Positions 1-9,903 of a DNA stretch of 64,000 nt are shown one piece after another. The position numbers and the translations under genes are program-made. Below the pieces are notes generated by a model. The model was not told the origin of the DNA. It saw nothing but the letters and a program-made list of their open reading frames with translations, and made no database searches. Position 1 is the first letter of the stretch; each line of letters opens with the position of its first letter. Source of the DNA: Chitinilyticum aquatile DSM 21506 (GTDB lineage: Bacteria > Pseudomonadota > Gammaproteobacteria > Burkholderiales > Chitinibacteraceae); assembly GCF_000430805.1 (NCBI RefSeq), contig NZ_KE387261.1:1-64000 (forward strand), given 5' to 3'.

Positions 1-28
1 TACTAATAGCCCGTGAGGCTTGATCCTA
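1..28 (+). rRNA. 23S ribosomal RNA, 3' end (partial)
   Basis: The first bases contain ACTAATAGCCCGTGAGGCTT, which corresponds to the conserved 3' terminus of bacterial 23S rRNA. The rest of the gene lies upstream of the window. The exact 3' end is approximate. A spacer of about 150 bases without a tRNA follows before 5S. Confidence 0.85.
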
Positions 29-177
29 TAACCTGAGACGCGTGATTGGCTTAGGTGTGAAACGAGGCAATTGACCCGAGAAAGAAAGTCGATACGACGG
101 GATAAGAAAGTTTAACTTCTTCTATTGAATTCAGCGTGGCGTACATCAAGCAGGAGTGCGACATGCAAACAGTTATA

Positions 178-293
178 GTCTGGTGACCTTAGCGAGGTGG
201 TCCCACCCCTTCCCATCCCGAACAGGACGGTGAAACGCCTCAGCGCCGATGATAGTGCGGAATGCCCGTGTGAAAGTAGGACATCGCCAGACT
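178..293 (+). rRNA. rrf: 5S ribosomal RNA
   Basis: About 116 bases carry the conserved 5S core GTGGTCCCACCCC, the block GTGAAACGCCTCAGCGCCGA and the motif GAAAGTAGG. The termini GTCTGGTG and CGCCAGAC pair to form helix I, which sets the ends. It closes the rRNA operon that begins upstream of the window. Confidence 0.93.
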
Positions 294-301
294 CCCCATG
301 G

Positions 302-333
302 AAAGCCCCGATCAGCAATGGTCGGGGCTTTTT
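302..333 (+). terminator. rRNA operon terminator
   Basis: The arms AAAGCCCCGA (302-311) and TCGGGGCTTT (322-331) pair perfectly around a ten-base loop and run into T residues. It lies just behind 5S and is the expected intrinsic terminator of the rRNA operon. The next 120 bases up to hisC show no feature I can support. Confidence 0.85.
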
Positions 334-457
334 GCTTTGGCGCTTGGCAGCGCACAGCTTAAGGGGATGAATGTAAGCGTATGTGCAGTTGTGCCGGTGT
401 GGCAGGCTTTCTTGGTAAGATAGGCGCGATTCCAACCCCAAGCCGCGAGAGCCGCCC

Positions 458-1519
458 ATGAGCCAGTTCTGGAGCAAGATCGTACACACGCTGACACCGT
501 ATGTGCCTGGCGAACAGCCCAAGCTGACCAATCTGATCAAGCTGAACACCAACGAAAACCCCTACGGCCCGTCGCCGAAAGCGCTGGCCGCCATGCAGGC
601 GCAGATTGCGGACACACTCAAATTGTATCCGGATGCCGCTAGCACGCCGCTGCTGCAGACCATTGCGCAGCATTACGGGGTGCCGGTGGATCATGTGTTC
701 GTGGGCAATGGCTCGGATGAAGTGCTGGCCTTGCTGTTCCCGGCGCTGTTGAAACACGATTCACCGCTGCTGTTCCCCGATATCACCTACAGCTTTTACC
801 CGGTGTATTGCGGCTTGTACGAAATCAATTACCAGACCGTGCCGCTGAATGCACGCTTCGAAATTGATGTGGCCGATTATGACCGGCCCTGCGGTGGCAT
901 CATCTTCCCGAATCCGAACGCACCAACCGGCGTTGGCCTGCCGCTGGCCACCATCGAGGAATTCCTCAAGCGCCACACCGATTGCGTGGTGGTGGTCGAC
1001 GAGGCCTATATCGACTTCGGTGGCGAGACGGCTGTCAGCCTGGTGGCGCAGTACCCGAACCTGCTGGTGGTGCAGACGCTGTCCAAGTCGCGCTCGCTGG
1101 CCGGCCTGCGTGTCGGTCTGGCCATCGGCCAGCCGCACCTCATCGAGGCGCTGGTGCGCGTAAAGGACAGCTTCAATTCCTATCCGCTGGATCGCGTGGC
1201 GCAAGCTGGCGCGGTGGCTGCGTTTGAGGACGTGGCTTACTTTGACGACACCCGTAGCAAGGTGATCGCCACGCGCGAGTGGTTTACCGCTGAGCTGGCG
1301 CAACTGGGCTTCGAGACCTTGCCGTCGCAGGCCAATTTCGTGTTTACCCGTCACCCGCAGCGCGACGCCGCCGAACTGGCTGCTCTGTTACGCGAGCGCA
1401 GCATCATCGTGCGCCATTTCAAGCGCCCCGAGCGTATCGCGCAATTCCTGCGCATCAGCATCGGCACGCCGGAAGAGTGCGCTGCACTGGTGACTGCGCT
1501 GAAGGAGATCCTGGCATGA
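458..1519 (+). CDS. hisC: Histidinol-phosphate aminotransferase
   Basis: This PLP enzyme converts imidazole acetol phosphate and glutamate to histidinol phosphate in cytoplasmic histidine synthesis. The 353 residues match the usual length. The fold-type I signature [12 protein letters not shown] holds the PLP lysine, and FPNPNAPTG lies in the substrate and cofactor region. The start ATG follows GAGAG. The last bases overlap the pdxJ start, so the two genes are probably co-transcribed. It is unlinked to other his genes here. HisC-family paralogues can accept aromatic amino acids, so the substrate is assigned by family resemblance only. Confidence 0.93.
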   Translation: MSQFWSKIVHTLTPYVPGEQPKLTNLIKLNTNENPYGPSPKALAAMQAQIADTLKLYPDAASTPLLQTIAQHYGVPVDHVFVGNGSDEVLALLFPALLKHDSPLLFPDITYSFYPVYCGLYEINYQTVPLNARFEIDVADYDRPCGGIIFPNPNAPTGVGLPLATIEEFLKRHTDCVVVVDEAYIDFGGETAVSLVAQYPNLLVVQTLSKSRSLAGLRVGLAIGQPHLIEALVRVKDSFNSYPLDRVAQAGAVAAFEDVAYFDDTRSKVIATREWFTAELAQLGFETLPSQANFVFTRHPQRDAAELAALLRERSIIVRHFKRPERIAQFLRISIGTPEECAALVTALKEILA

Positions 1520-2238
1520 GCGGCTGCAAGCTCTCAGTAAACATCAACAAGATCGCCACGCTGCGCAATGCGCGCGGTGGGGACAATCCGAACGTGGTCG
1601 AGGCGGCGATCCGCATTCAGCAATTCGGCGCGCAGGGCATCACCGTGCACCCGCGCCCGGACGAGCGCCACATCAGGTACGCCGATGTGCGCGAACTGCG
1701 CCCGGTGGTGAATACCGAGTTCAATATCGAGGGTTATCCGAACGAGGAATTCATCGCGCTGGTGCTGGAGGTGCGGCCGGAGCAGGTGACGCTGGTGCCC
1801 GATCCGCCCGAGGCGCTGACCAGCAATACCGGCTGGGATTGCGTGACGCATCAGGCCTATCTGCAGCAGGTGATTGCGCGCTTCAAGGCGGCCGGCATTC
1901 GCACCTCGATCTTTCTGAATGCAGAGGTAGAGCAGGTATACGCAGCCAGCCAAACAGGCACGGATCGTATCGAGCTATACACCGAGCCGTATGCCGCGCA
2001 TTACGCGGAAGATCGCGTCGCGGCCATCGCGCCCTTTGTTGCCGCCGCGCGCGCTGCGCAGGAAGTGGGGTTGGCGCTCAACGCCGGCCATGACCTGAGC
2101 CTGGAAAACCTTGCCTATTTCGCGCAACAAGTGCCAGGGCTGAAGGAAGTGTCGATCGGTCACGCACTGATTGCCGATGCGCTGTATCTGGGTCTGGAAG
2201 AAACGGTGCGCCGCTATCGCGCGGCGCTGGCGGACTGA
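1516..2238 (+). CDS. pdxJ: Pyridoxine 5'-phosphate synthase
   Basis: PdxJ condenses 1-deoxyxylulose 5-phosphate with 3-amino-2-oxopropyl phosphate to make pyridoxine 5'-phosphate, the last step of the DXP-dependent vitamin B6 pathway. The 240 residues begin [20 protein letters not shown], typical of the family, and contain [13 protein letters not shown] and NAGHDLS. The ATG overlaps the hisC stop (ATGA), which fixes the start, although an in-frame start exists 39 bases upstream. Pairing a PLP-dependent enzyme with a PLP synthesis gene may be functional coupling. The 3' end overlaps the 3' end of the opposing kinase gene by 25 bases. Confidence 0.95.
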   Translation: MSGCKLSVNINKIATLRNARGGDNPNVVEAAIRIQQFGAQGITVHPRPDERHIRYADVRELRPVVNTEFNIEGYPNEEFIALVLEVRPEQVTLVPDPPEALTSNTGWDCVTHQAYLQQVIARFKAAGIRTSIFLNAEVEQVYAASQTGTDRIELYTEPYAAHYAEDRVAAIAPFVAAARAAQEVGLALNAGHDLSLENLAYFAQQVPGLKEVSIGHALIADALYLGLEETVRRYRAALAD

Positions 2239-4517
2239 TCTGCCACTCTGGGCTGTGTGCGGGGAAGCGCAAGTGTGAAACAGGCGCCGCCTTGCGCCAG
2301 ATTGCGGGCAGTCAGCCGGCCATGATGGGCGAGGGCAATCTCGCGGCTGATGGATAGCCCCAGCCCGGTACCGGACTGGTGGTGGTGATCCGACTGATAA
2401 AACTGGTCAAATATGTATGGCAGATCTGCTTCCTGAATGCCGGGGCCCGCATCCTCGACCTCCAGCAGCAACTCGCCAGGCGTGTCGCTGATCACGATCC
2501 TGATCGTGGCCTCGCGCAGGCAGAACTTGATGGCATTCGAGAGTAGGTTGCGGATGACCTGTTCAATGCGAGTGCCGTCACATTCCAGTTCGCCGTTTGC
2601 ACTGCGGTTCTCCAGCAGTATCTCGATGCCGCGGGTACCGGCAATGCCGCGTACCTCTTCGCATACAACCTGGCACAGTACGACCAGGTCATGCGACACG
2701 ATCTGGTAGCTCATCTTGCCAGATTCGATCTTGGTGAGGTCGAGCAAATCATTGACCTGCTCCAGCATGCGCTCGCCGGATTCGATGATGTTATGGAAGT
2801 AATGCAGCAGGCGTTCCCTGCCGGCGCGGTCGATTTTGTCCGCACCCAGCCGCGCAAAGCTGAGGATGGCATGCATCGGGGTGCGCAGTTCGTGCGAAAT
2901 GTTGGAGATGAACAGCGTTTTTGCACTATTGGCCTGCTCGGCTTTTTCCTTGGCCTCCTGCAGTGCCTGTGCTTGCGCAGCGAGCACCAGCCGCAGGCGC
3001 CGTTGCTCCAGGTTGCCAAGGGCCCGTGTGGTAATGATGGCCAGCTGATTGGCATACTGGACTTCTTCCAGCTGCCAGTTGTGCTGTTTCTCATGGTGTT
3101 CGAAGCATAGTGCGCCACTGCATGTTTCTCCTTGTCGCAAGGGGATGGCAAGTAGCGAGCGTACGCCACGTGGAGCCAGCTGTTCGGTATAAAGACGGCC
3201 AAGCTGTTGGTGGTGCGCCGCCGTATGCGCAATGACCGGTTTCCCCTTGGCGAGCGCGGCGTGAAAATCGCTGTAGTGTTGCATATCCCAGCTGCGGCTG
3301 CTGTCCGGCTCGGCGGGAGCCCTGGCTTCGCACTCAAGGGCGCCGGCATTCAGCAGCCAGAGCGAGCAGGACGAGGCAACAAGGATCTGCTTGCCGCGCA
3401 GGCTAATGAGATTGCTCATCTCATCAAGCATGCCCGAATGGAGCAGGGGATCGGCTGCCAGTTGCAGCAGCTGGCGTTCGGGAGTCGGATTGATGCCGGC
3501 CAGATCTTCCAGCATGCGTAGTTCGCGCTGCGAGCCGGCCACCTCGCGCAGCGCCAGTGCCAGGCTGGCCGCCTCCCGTTCGGCCTGCAGTGCGTCCTGC
3601 AGATTGCCAGCCTTTTCTGCCAGCCTGCTGTAGGAGCGCAGGGCATCCAGTTTGATCTGGCGGGCACCGGCCCTCTGCGCCAGGGCGCAGGCTGCATCGG
3701 CCATGCCCAGCGCAGCGCTGGTGCTGCCTTCCTGTTCAAGTAGCCCGGCCTGTTCGAGGCGCGTGCTGGCCAGCCCCCACCAGTGGGATGTTTCGGCGCA
3801 GAGGGTGGCGGCCTGTTCAAGCAGGGGAGCTGCACAGGCCTTGTCGCCTTCGGCAATGCGGATTTGTGCCAGCCGGAACAGGATTTCACCTTCGTCATCC
3901 TTGTGGGCAAGGGCCCGGGCGTGGGCGAGGGCGGCGATGCATGCTTTTTCTGCCGCGCCCAGTTCTCCCAGGCGATACAGGCTGTATGCCAGATTGAGCT
4001 GTGTATTCAGCTGCAGTACCGGATCTGCCAGCGATGTGGCCTGCCTCACTGCGGCCTGATGCAACGTGCAGGCGGTCCGGTAATCACCGAGTCCGTCGTA
4101 GATCTGCGCGATGCCTGCTTCGATATGGGTCCAGCTGATCACATCATCGGCAAGACTGGCGCAATCCCTCGCCAGCACCCAGGCCTGCAGGGCATTGCGG
4201 TATTCGGCGCGGGTGTAATAGGCGCGGCCAATCACGTGCAGCAGGGCGGCCTGTTCGGCGTATTGCTGCCTTTGCTGGGCCAGCTGCAGGCCTTCGTACA
4301 GCACATCGATGCCGCTGTCCGGAAAGCCCTGTTGGTCGATTAGCTGGGCATATTGCAGGGCGAGAGCGATAAAGGCGCCATCGTCACTGGTTTGCCTTGC
4401 CTGCTCCAGTGCGGCCAGGCAATCCAGGTAGGCCTGATCACGACGCTGGTGTGCACTTCCCCTGACCCGGTCGATCAGATCGGCAAGTCCGTTGGCGGGG
4501 AAGGGCGTGTCTGGCAT
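2214..4517 (-). CDS. Sensor histidine kinase with TPR and GAF regions
   Basis: The protein has 767 residues. An alpha-helical, TPR-like region covers about 1-330, a GAF-like segment about 345-500 and a short coiled coil precedes the kinase. The kinase core has the H box [10 protein letters not shown] (phospho-accepting His542), N box [10 protein letters not shown], and ATP-lid glycines in EDAGPGIQ and [10 protein letters not shown] see no signal peptide or membrane helix, so it should be cytosolic. There is no receiver domain and no adjacent response regulator, making it an orphan kinase of unknown signal. The TPR array suggests control by a protein partner. Confidence 0.9.
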   Translation of the reverse strand: MPDTPFPANGLADLIDRVRGSAHQRRDQAYLDCLAALEQARQTSDDGAFIALALQYAQLIDQQGFPDSGIDVLYEGLQLAQQRQQYAEQAALLHVIGRAYYTRAEYRNALQAWVLARDCASLADDVISWTHIEAGIAQIYDGLGDYRTACTLHQAAVRQATSLADPVLQLNTQLNLAYSLYRLGELGAAEKACIAALAHARALAHKDDEGEILFRLAQIRIAEGDKACAAPLLEQAATLCAETSHWWGLASTRLEQAGLLEQEGSTSAALGMADAACALAQRAGARQIKLDALRSYSRLAEKAGNLQDALQAEREAASLALALREVAGSQRELRMLEDLAGINPTPERQLLQLAADPLLHSGMLDEMSNLISLRGKQILVASSCSLWLLNAGALECEARAPAEPDSSRSWDMQHYSDFHAALAKGKPVIAHTAAHHQQLGRLYTEQLAPRGVRSLLAIPLRQGETCSGALCFEHHEKQHNWQLEEVQYANQLAIITTRALGNLEQRRLRLVLAAQAQALQEAKEKAEQANSAKTLFISNISHELRTPMHAILSFARLGADKIDRAGRERLLHYFHNIIESGERMLEQVNDLLDLTKIESGKMSYQIVSHDLVVLCQVVCEEVRGIAGTRGIEILLENRSANGELECDGTRIEQVIRNLLSNAIKFCLREATIRIVISDTPGELLLEVEDAGPGIQEADLPYIFDQFYQSDHHHQSGTGLGLSISREIALAHHGRLTARNLAQGGACFTLALPRTQPRVADQSASAAR

Positions 4518-4596
4518 GGCGCGACCCGGAGGATATTTTTTTACAGCATAGCAGCGGCTATCGTGGGGCTGTCAGGAATCGGGCCGGACGGTCATG

Positions 4597-4896
4597 TCAG
4601 AAGCGTACCGATCTGTTCCAGGCCTTGATCACACTGCGGGCAAGCTGATCGTCCGCCTGAATCATGAGCTCCGCAGCGGACTGTTCCGGCTGGAAGCGCA
4701 GGATCTCGGCCACACACCAGTTGCGCTGTTTCGGGCTCATGGCGGGTAGCTTCTGCCTCGGGCTGGCGTAATGGCGGATGGCGATTTCGGCATCCGAGCA
4801 ATCGCAGGGCGCACAGCATTTGCTGGCATGGCAGCTCAGGTTGAGATGGCTGAACGGGGTGGAGGGCATCATGCCGGCACTATTGCACAGGCACAT
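4597..4896 (-). CDS. Small Cys-rich protein of unknown function
   Basis: An open frame of about 99-107 codons has many cysteines near its N terminus (CLC, CHASKCCAPCDC) and a more ordinary C-terminal half containing WCVAEILRF and SVIKAWNRS. I do not recognise the family. The start is uncertain: a TTG at 4920, the ATG used here at 4896 and ATGs at 4872 and 4869 are all in frame, and none has a strong ribosome binding site. The cysteine spacing suggests metal binding or disulfides, but that is inference. It could be spurious, although the C-terminal half reads like protein. Confidence 0.45.
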   Translation of the reverse strand: MCLCNSAGMMPSTPFSHLNLSCHASKCCAPCDCSDAEIAIRHYASPRQKLPAMSPKQRNWCVAEILRFQPEQSAAELMIQADDQLARSVIKAWNRSVRF

Positions 4897-5000
4897 CCGG
4901 CAGGGATGGACGCAGGTCAAATCCAGGCCATGCTGCCGGAGAATGTGCGCCGCATGTCAAATACTGTGTTATGTATATGTTCACAAACACTGATTTGAAA

Positions 5001-5020
5001 GGGGTATGGCAATATACCCA
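5001..5020. repeat. Dispersed GGGTAT palindrome, copy 1 (short form)
   Basis: GGGTAT (5002-5007) and ATACCC (5014-5019) pair around six bases. This is the outer arm of the repeat family described in the findings, without the TAGCCATTTAT core. It lies just beyond the 3' end of the EamA gene. Confidence 0.4.
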
Positions 5021-5052
5021 TTAAAGATGATCGTAGTTGGTCTCATGGCGGA

Positions 5053-5958
5053 CTACTGCTTTTCGGTGCGGCGGCGCGCTGGAAATGGCAGGCCGTGCTC
5101 GGCTATGTAGACGCCACCGACAATCAGTACCGCGCCAGCCAGGGCAATGGGGGTGACGCGCTCGTCGAGCACGATGACGGCCGTCAGCAGCGTGATGGCC
5201 GGAATCAGGTAAATGTAGTTGCTGGCGCGTACCGCGCCGATCAGCTGCACCGATTTGTTCCACACCACATAGCACAGCGCCGAGGCGATCAGGCCGAGAA
5301 ACAGCAGATGCGGCCAGACGCCGTTGCTGGCGAGCATGTCTGGCTCAATCCGGTAGCCGGTCAGCCACAGTGCCGGCAACATGGTGACCAGGCCGTAGAA
5401 GAAAATCTTGCGTGTCAGGTGCAGCATGCCGTGCGGACTTTCAATGCGCTTGAGCAGGTTGGAGTAGATCGCCCACATGCCGCCGGCACTGAGCGCCAGA
5501 ATGTCGCCCAGCGGATTGAGTTCCAGCACCACACTGCCATTGAACATCACCAGCGCCACACCGGCAAAGGCGATGCCGCTGCCGGCCAGCAGCGCACGCG
5601 ACAGCCCTTCGCCCGGCGTGAAAAAGTGGGCAAAAAGCGCGGTCAGTAGTGGCGCCGATGCGACCAGCAGGCCGACATTACTGGCCTGGGTGAGATTCAG
5701 TGCGTAGTTTTCGGTCAGGAAGTAGAGCGTGACGCCGCTGGCTCCCAGTGCGGCATAGAGGAGTTCACGGCGCCAGCCTTCCGGCCGGTGCCAGACCGGG
5801 TGCAGCAGCCACAGTACCAGCCAGGCCAGCAGGAAGCGATCGAAGAGGATCTGGACGGGGCCGAGATGCAGTAGCAGCAATTTGGTGGAAACAAAGGTCG
5901 TGCCCCAGACGGACACGGCGAACAGGGCCAGCAGATGGCCACGAAGCGTCGGGGACAT
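5053..5958 (-). CDS. EamA-family (DMT) transporter
   Basis: A 301-residue inner membrane protein with ten hydrophobic helices and the two-fold EamA repeat. It starts MSPTLRGHLLALFAVSVWGT, a typical first helix with the W-G-T motif. The ATG at 5958 follows GGAGG at proper spacing and replaces a longer open frame whose extra N terminus is low-complexity. Members export amino acids, metabolites or drugs; the substrate cannot be told from sequence. It is encoded 40 bases beyond the channel gene on the same strand and may share its transcript. Confidence 0.88.
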   Translation of the reverse strand: MSPTLRGHLLALFAVSVWGTTFVSTKLLLLHLGPVQILFDRFLLAWLVLWLLHPVWHRPEGWRRELLYAALGASGVTLYFLTENYALNLTQASNVGLLVASAPLLTALFAHFFTPGEGLSRALLAGSGIAFAGVALVMFNGSVVLELNPLGDILALSAGGMWAIYSNLLKRIESPHGMLHLTRKIFFYGLVTMLPALWLTGYRIEPDMLASNGVWPHLLFLGLIASALCYVVWNKSVQLIGAVRASNYIYLIPAITLLTAVIVLDERVTPIALAGAVLIVGGVYIAEHGLPFPARRRTEKQ

Positions 5959-5998
5959 AAAAACCTCCAGCCGGCATTGTACCTGCCGGCGGGGTGTT

Positions 5999-8326
5999 TC
6001 ATTTGTCCGTGCCTGCGTTTTGCGGTGCGTGAGGACGGGGTGTCCTGTCGATGGCGACGTGCAGCGGGCCATTGGCGAGGTCGATATGCACATCGCGCTG
6101 CGGGTAGGCAATGGTGATGCCGTGTTTGCGCAGGCTGGCCTCGATCATGAAGCGCAGGTCGCTGGCGATCTGCCGGCCCGGCGTTGTCCCGCCAAGGTCG
6201 ACCCAGTAATACACGCCGAACATCAGGGCATCGGGGCCGAAGTCTTCCAGCAGGATTTCCGGTTTCGGCGTCTGCCTGATCTGGCCGTGACGCAGGACGT
6301 CTTCTTCCAGCAGGCGCGCGACGAGGCGGATGTCGCTGCCATAGGCCACGCCGACACTGACACCCTGGCGGACATTGCTGCTGGAGTAGGTCCAGTTCGT
6401 CACGTTCTGTTCCAGGAAGGTGCTGTTGGGAACCAGCGTGTCGATGCCGTTGATGTCGCGCAGCACGGCGGCCCGCACGCTCATGTCGACGACTGTGCCG
6501 CGCAGGCCGTTGACTTCGACCGTATCGCCGGGCTTGAAGGGGCGTTCCAGCAGCATCATCAGCCCGCTGATGAGGTTTTTCAGCAGCGTCTGGGTGCCAA
6601 AGCCCAGGCCAATCGCGATGGCGCCGCCCATGAATGTAAATGCAGCCAGCGGAATGCGGACCAGCAGAAGGCTGTTGATCAGCAGAATCACAAAGGCCAG
6701 TGCCAGCAGCCAGCGCTTGGCGATGCGGATGACTTCCGGTGACCAGCGCGAGCGGCGTACCAGTTGCGTTTCGATCACATTGCCGGTCAGCAGGCACAGG
6801 CCGAAGCCGGCGGTAATCAGCAGGATGGCAATGATGAGCTTGCCGACCGTGACGCTGCGGTCAATCGAGACGCTTTGCCCGTCGATGCTGACGGTATCGG
6901 TGACACTGAACAGCTCGAAGTACCAGAATGTCGAGCCCAGAGTGTGCAGGCGCTCCAGCCATGCCTCGGTGCGCATTGCCAGGGTTGTTTCGCTGCGCGG
7001 GGCTCCAAATTCGGCGACCCAGCGGCTGAGCAGCAGCCGGCTGCGTGATAGTTCGGTACGGGCGTTGCTGTAACTGTCTTCGCGTTCCTGCCAGATCTGG
7101 GCCAGGCGCTGGTTGTAGGCATCGTCTTCCTGCAGCAGCCGGCTGCTCTGGTTTTGGGCCACCAGAATGGCGGATTGCAGGTTCTGGTCCATTTCCTTGA
7201 GCGAGCCCAGCCATTCCGGAATCTGCTGCTGCAATTGCTCAAGCACCTGTGGATCGCTGTCATTGCTGATGGCGTAGCGCTTTTTCCAGAAAGCCGACTC
7301 CAGTGAAACGGCCAGTACCAGGTCCGACACCAGCCCGGCCTTGATGGCGTTGCTTTCCTGCTGCATCTGCAGCAGGGTCTCCTCGCGGGTGAGGTTGTTC
7401 AGCTCGGTTTGCAGCGGGCCGGCCTTGTCGGCGGCGCTCTGCGGATCGCTGCCAAGTTTTGCCAGCTTGTCGCGCACCTGTTGCTGTCGGCCCTGATTGG
7501 CCATGAGCGCGCTCTGCAGTGTGCCCGCTTCCCGGCTGATGTCGCCCTGCATGCGGCGCAATTCGTCCTGCCGGCGCCCGATGGTTTCCAGTATTCCGGC
7601 GAGATCGGCGCTGGAAAAGGCGGGTTTGGCTGGAGCGCCCTGCAGGCTGGTCTGGATCTGGTCGTGCTGCTCGCGCTGGTTTTGCAGCTGCGCACGGGTA
7701 AAGCGCTTGCGGGCATCCTGTGCCGCCAGGGTCGCAGCCAGCGCCTCGTGCTTCAGGCGCGCGAGCTGGTAAGCCTGCAGTGCGGCAGTTCTGGCCGGGC
7801 TATCCGCGCTGTTCTTTTCCAGCACTTCATTGCTCTGGCGCAGTTCAACTTCGCTTTTTGCCAGATTCGCGCTGGTCTGGGCGATCTGCTTGTCCTGCGA
7901 TACCAGGCTGGCATTGAGCATGTCGATTGCGGTGTTGCTGATCTGCAGCTGATTGCGCTCTGTATCGATGACCACAATGCTGGCAGGCTGACTGGCGGCC
8001 GGGAGTGCTGCCTTGTAGGCTGAATCTGCCTGACTGGCCAGCCCCGCCAGCGCTGCCAGGTGCTGCTGGTAGGCATAGACCTGCAGTTGCAGCCAGATGC
8101 GCCGCTCGTCCAGTTCCTTGTTGCTGTCCGGCAACTGCTGCAGCTGGGTTTGAGCCTGCAAGAGCTTCTGTGCGATGCGAGCGGCTTCGGGCTCTGCGCT
8201 GAGCGGGGCGTCCGCAGGGGCGCTGGCGGCCTTGGCTTTGGCTGTGCCCGGCAGCAGCTGGTCAAAGGGGGCGGCCGCCGCCTGCAAGGCGGTAAGCAGC
8301 ACAAGGGAAAGCAGAAGACGGCGCAT
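5999..8326 (-). CDS. Large MscS-family mechanosensitive channel (MscK-like)
   Basis: The protein has 775 residues. A signal peptide (MRRLLLSLVLLTALQAAAA) is followed by a long, Gln-rich, coiled-coil periplasmic region to about residue 510, then several membrane helices. The MscS pore and beta domain comes last: GLGFGTQTLLKNLISGLMM is the pore helix and PFKPGDTVEVNGLRGTVVD the start of the beta domain. The layout resembles MscK/MscM but is shorter than E. coli MscK (about 1,120 residues). It should release solutes on hypo-osmotic shock. The start at 8326 is chosen because the upstream open-frame extension precedes a clear signal peptide. Confidence 0.88.
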   Translation of the reverse strand: MRRLLLSLVLLTALQAAAAPFDQLLPGTAKAKAASAPADAPLSAEPEAARIAQKLLQAQTQLQQLPDSNKELDERRIWLQLQVYAYQQHLAALAGLASQADSAYKAALPAASQPASIVVIDTERNQLQISNTAIDMLNASLVSQDKQIAQTSANLAKSEVELRQSNEVLEKNSADSPARTAALQAYQLARLKHEALAATLAAQDARKRFTRAQLQNQREQHDQIQTSLQGAPAKPAFSSADLAGILETIGRRQDELRRMQGDISREAGTLQSALMANQGRQQQVRDKLAKLGSDPQSAADKAGPLQTELNNLTREETLLQMQQESNAIKAGLVSDLVLAVSLESAFWKKRYAISNDSDPQVLEQLQQQIPEWLGSLKEMDQNLQSAILVAQNQSSRLLQEDDAYNQRLAQIWQEREDSYSNARTELSRSRLLLSRWVAEFGAPRSETTLAMRTEAWLERLHTLGSTFWYFELFSVTDTVSIDGQSVSIDRSVTVGKLIIAILLITAGFGLCLLTGNVIETQLVRRSRWSPEVIRIAKRWLLALAFVILLINSLLLVRIPLAAFTFMGGAIAIGLGFGTQTLLKNLISGLMMLLERPFKPGDTVEVNGLRGTVVDMSVRAAVLRDINGIDTLVPNSTFLEQNVTNWTYSSSNVRQGVSVGVAYGSDIRLVARLLEEDVLRHGQIRQTPKPEILLEDFGPDALMFGVYYWVDLGGTTPGRQIASDLRFMIEASLRKHGITIAYPQRDVHIDLANGPLHVAIDRTPRPHAPQNAGTDK

Positions 8327-8423
8327 GCTGGGCGGGCAAATCGATGATGATCTGCTATTGTTGGTGACGCCAGACGGGCTGGCAAGCAAAAGAGCGCGGA
8401 TTAGCCGGACAGGATAAGGAAAC

Positions 8424-8957
8424 ATGAGGATAAGGGCTGGATGTCTGGCGGCACTGTGTGGTCTTGTGATGCTGCAAGGCGGCGTTGTTGCTGCCGAAGC
8501 GCTACAGGCGGGCCAGGAGTCCGATGAGGTGAGCTTCAAGGCGGCACTGCGCAAACGCAGTGTGCTGGCTTCAGAGCGACAAATCGAGAGCATCTGGCGC
8601 TATGTCTCTACTCCCGAGGGCGAAAACCCGCTGCGCGGCAAGGCACTGTATCAGCAGCTCTGTGATTACAAGGCACATTATGATCAGAAGCTGATGAGCT
8701 ATTGCCATATCGCCCTGCAGGAAACCTTTCATGCGCAGTTTCCGCTCGATTTTCTCGTCGGCTACCGACCGGCACCCGAACTGGTCACCTTCGATTTGCC
8801 TGGCAGCAAGGCTTATGTGATGGATATTACGGCGCGCGCCAAGGACAGGGCGCGGCATGTACCGGCGGTGTTGCGGGTGCGGCTGGTGCCGGAGGATGGC
8901 GCGGGGCGGGATTTTGTCCTGCTGTGGTTCGATGGCTACTGGGCGTTCGTGCTGTAG
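8424..8957 (+). CDS. Exported protein of unknown function
   Basis: The 177 residues begin with a signal peptide ending near VVAAEA. AAGGAAAC before the ATG is a good ribosome binding site. The mature part has two cysteines (in QQLCDYKAHY and MSYCHIALQ) that could form a disulfide, and ends VLLWFDGYWAFVL. I do not recognise a family. It is divergent from the MscS-type channel with a 97-base shared upstream region, so co-regulation is possible. Confidence 0.8.
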   Translation: MRIRAGCLAALCGLVMLQGGVVAAEALQAGQESDEVSFKAALRKRSVLASERQIESIWRYVSTPEGENPLRGKALYQQLCDYKAHYDQKLMSYCHIALQETFHAQFPLDFLVGYRPAPELVTFDLPGSKAYVMDITARAKDRARHVPAVLRVRLVPEDGAGRDFVLLWFDGYWAFVL

Positions 8958-8972
8958 TGGTGTTTTTGCGAT

Positions 8973-9019
8973 GGGTATATGCCTGCAGCCATTTATTATA
9001 AAAGGCTGCAGGCATATGG
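8973..9019. repeat. Dispersed GGGTAT palindrome, copy 2
   Basis: A perfect 14-base-pair stem, ATATGCCTGCAGCC (8977-8990) with GGCTGCAGGCATAT (9004-9017), follows GGGT. The loop begins ATTTATTATA. It lies between the 3' ends of two convergent genes and may serve as a two-way terminator. Confidence 0.8.
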
Positions 9020-9030
9020 ATTGTGATGTA

Positions 9031-9831
9031 TCAGTGAATGCCGCCGCTGGCCTTGAAGCGTTTTTCCAGATGATTGACCCCGGCTGCCAGTACCAGGGTC
9101 AGCACCAGATAGATCAGCGAAATGGTCAGGTAGGGTTCCCAGTAGCGCGAATACGCGCCGGCCACCGTGCGCGCGGCATAGGCGATTTCGGCCAGGCCAA
9201 TGGCAGAAACCAGTGAGCTGTCCTTTACCAGCATGATGGCTTCGTTGCCCAGTGGCGGCAGCATGCGGCGGAAGGCTTGCGGGATGATCACGAAGCGCAT
9301 GGTTTGCCCGTAACTCATGCCCAGTGAGCGGGATGCTTCGAATTGCCCCTTGTGGATCGACTGGATGCCGGCGCGAAAAATTTCGGTGATGTAGGCGCCG
9401 GCATTGAGCGTGAGCGCCACGAGGCCTGACATGAAGGCACCATATTCGGAGCGCAGTTCACCCGCGTAATCGCCGCTGATCAGCAGACCGCCTTCGGGGT
9501 GTACCAGCAGCGGCATTACGGCAAAATGGGTCAGCAGGATCTGCACGAACAGCGGTGTGCCGCGAAAGAAGGTGACATAAGCGGTAGCCGGCCAGCGTAT
9601 CAGCAGCATGATCGGGTACTTCCACGGGCCATGCTTGATTTCGGCCAGCCGCGCCATGCCGCCGAACAGTCCGATTAGCGTGCCGATAACGACCGCGATC
9701 AGCGTGATGCCGATGGTCATTTTCGTGCCATCGATAAACAGGTCACGATATTCCCAGACGATTTGCAGCTGGAAATTTTGCAGGATGGGGAGGGCGTTCT
9801 GGGCTTCGAGCCAGAAAGAATTGAAATCCAT
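9031..9831 (-). CDS. Polar amino-acid ABC transporter permease (HisM/GlnP type)
   Basis: A 266-residue inner membrane protein. The ABC permease coupling region reads EASRSLGMSYGQTMRFVIIP, typical of the glutamine/histidine/arginine uptake group. It lies 72 bases downstream of the binding-protein gene on the same strand and was probably co-transcribed with it. The ATG is preceded by a pyrimidine-rich CCGCCCCCC instead of a clear Shine-Dalgarno sequence, so translation may be weak or coupled. No ATPase gene follows; the next gene is convergent. Confidence 0.92.
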   Translation of the reverse strand: MDFNSFWLEAQNALPILQNFQLQIVWEYRDLFIDGTKMTIGITLIAVVIGTLIGLFGGMARLAEIKHGPWKYPIMLLIRWPATAYVTFFRGTPLFVQILLTHFAVMPLLVHPEGGLLISGDYAGELRSEYGAFMSGLVALTLNAGAYITEIFRAGIQSIHKGQFEASRSLGMSYGQTMRFVIIPQAFRRMLPPLGNEAIMLVKDSSLVSAIGLAEIAYAARTVAGAYSRYWEPYLTISLIYLVLTLVLAAGVNHLEKRFKASGGIH

Positions 9832-9860
9832 GGGGGGCGGACCGGGAAGTTCAAAAAGAA

Positions 9861-9888
9861 GCGCAAACGGCTGGCCGTTTGCGCTTGA
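9861..9888 (-). promoter_or_regulatory. Intercistronic hairpin between binding-protein and permease genes
   Basis: AGCGCAAACGGC and GCCGTTTGCGCT pair almost completely around a tiny loop. It lies in the 72-base gap. In operons of this type such stems protect the upstream binding-protein mRNA or partly stop transcription, giving more binding protein than permease. No T run on the minus strand is seen, so mRNA stabilisation is the better guess. Confidence 0.6.
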
Positions 9889-9903
9889 TTGGCTGGCCTG
9901 TGC

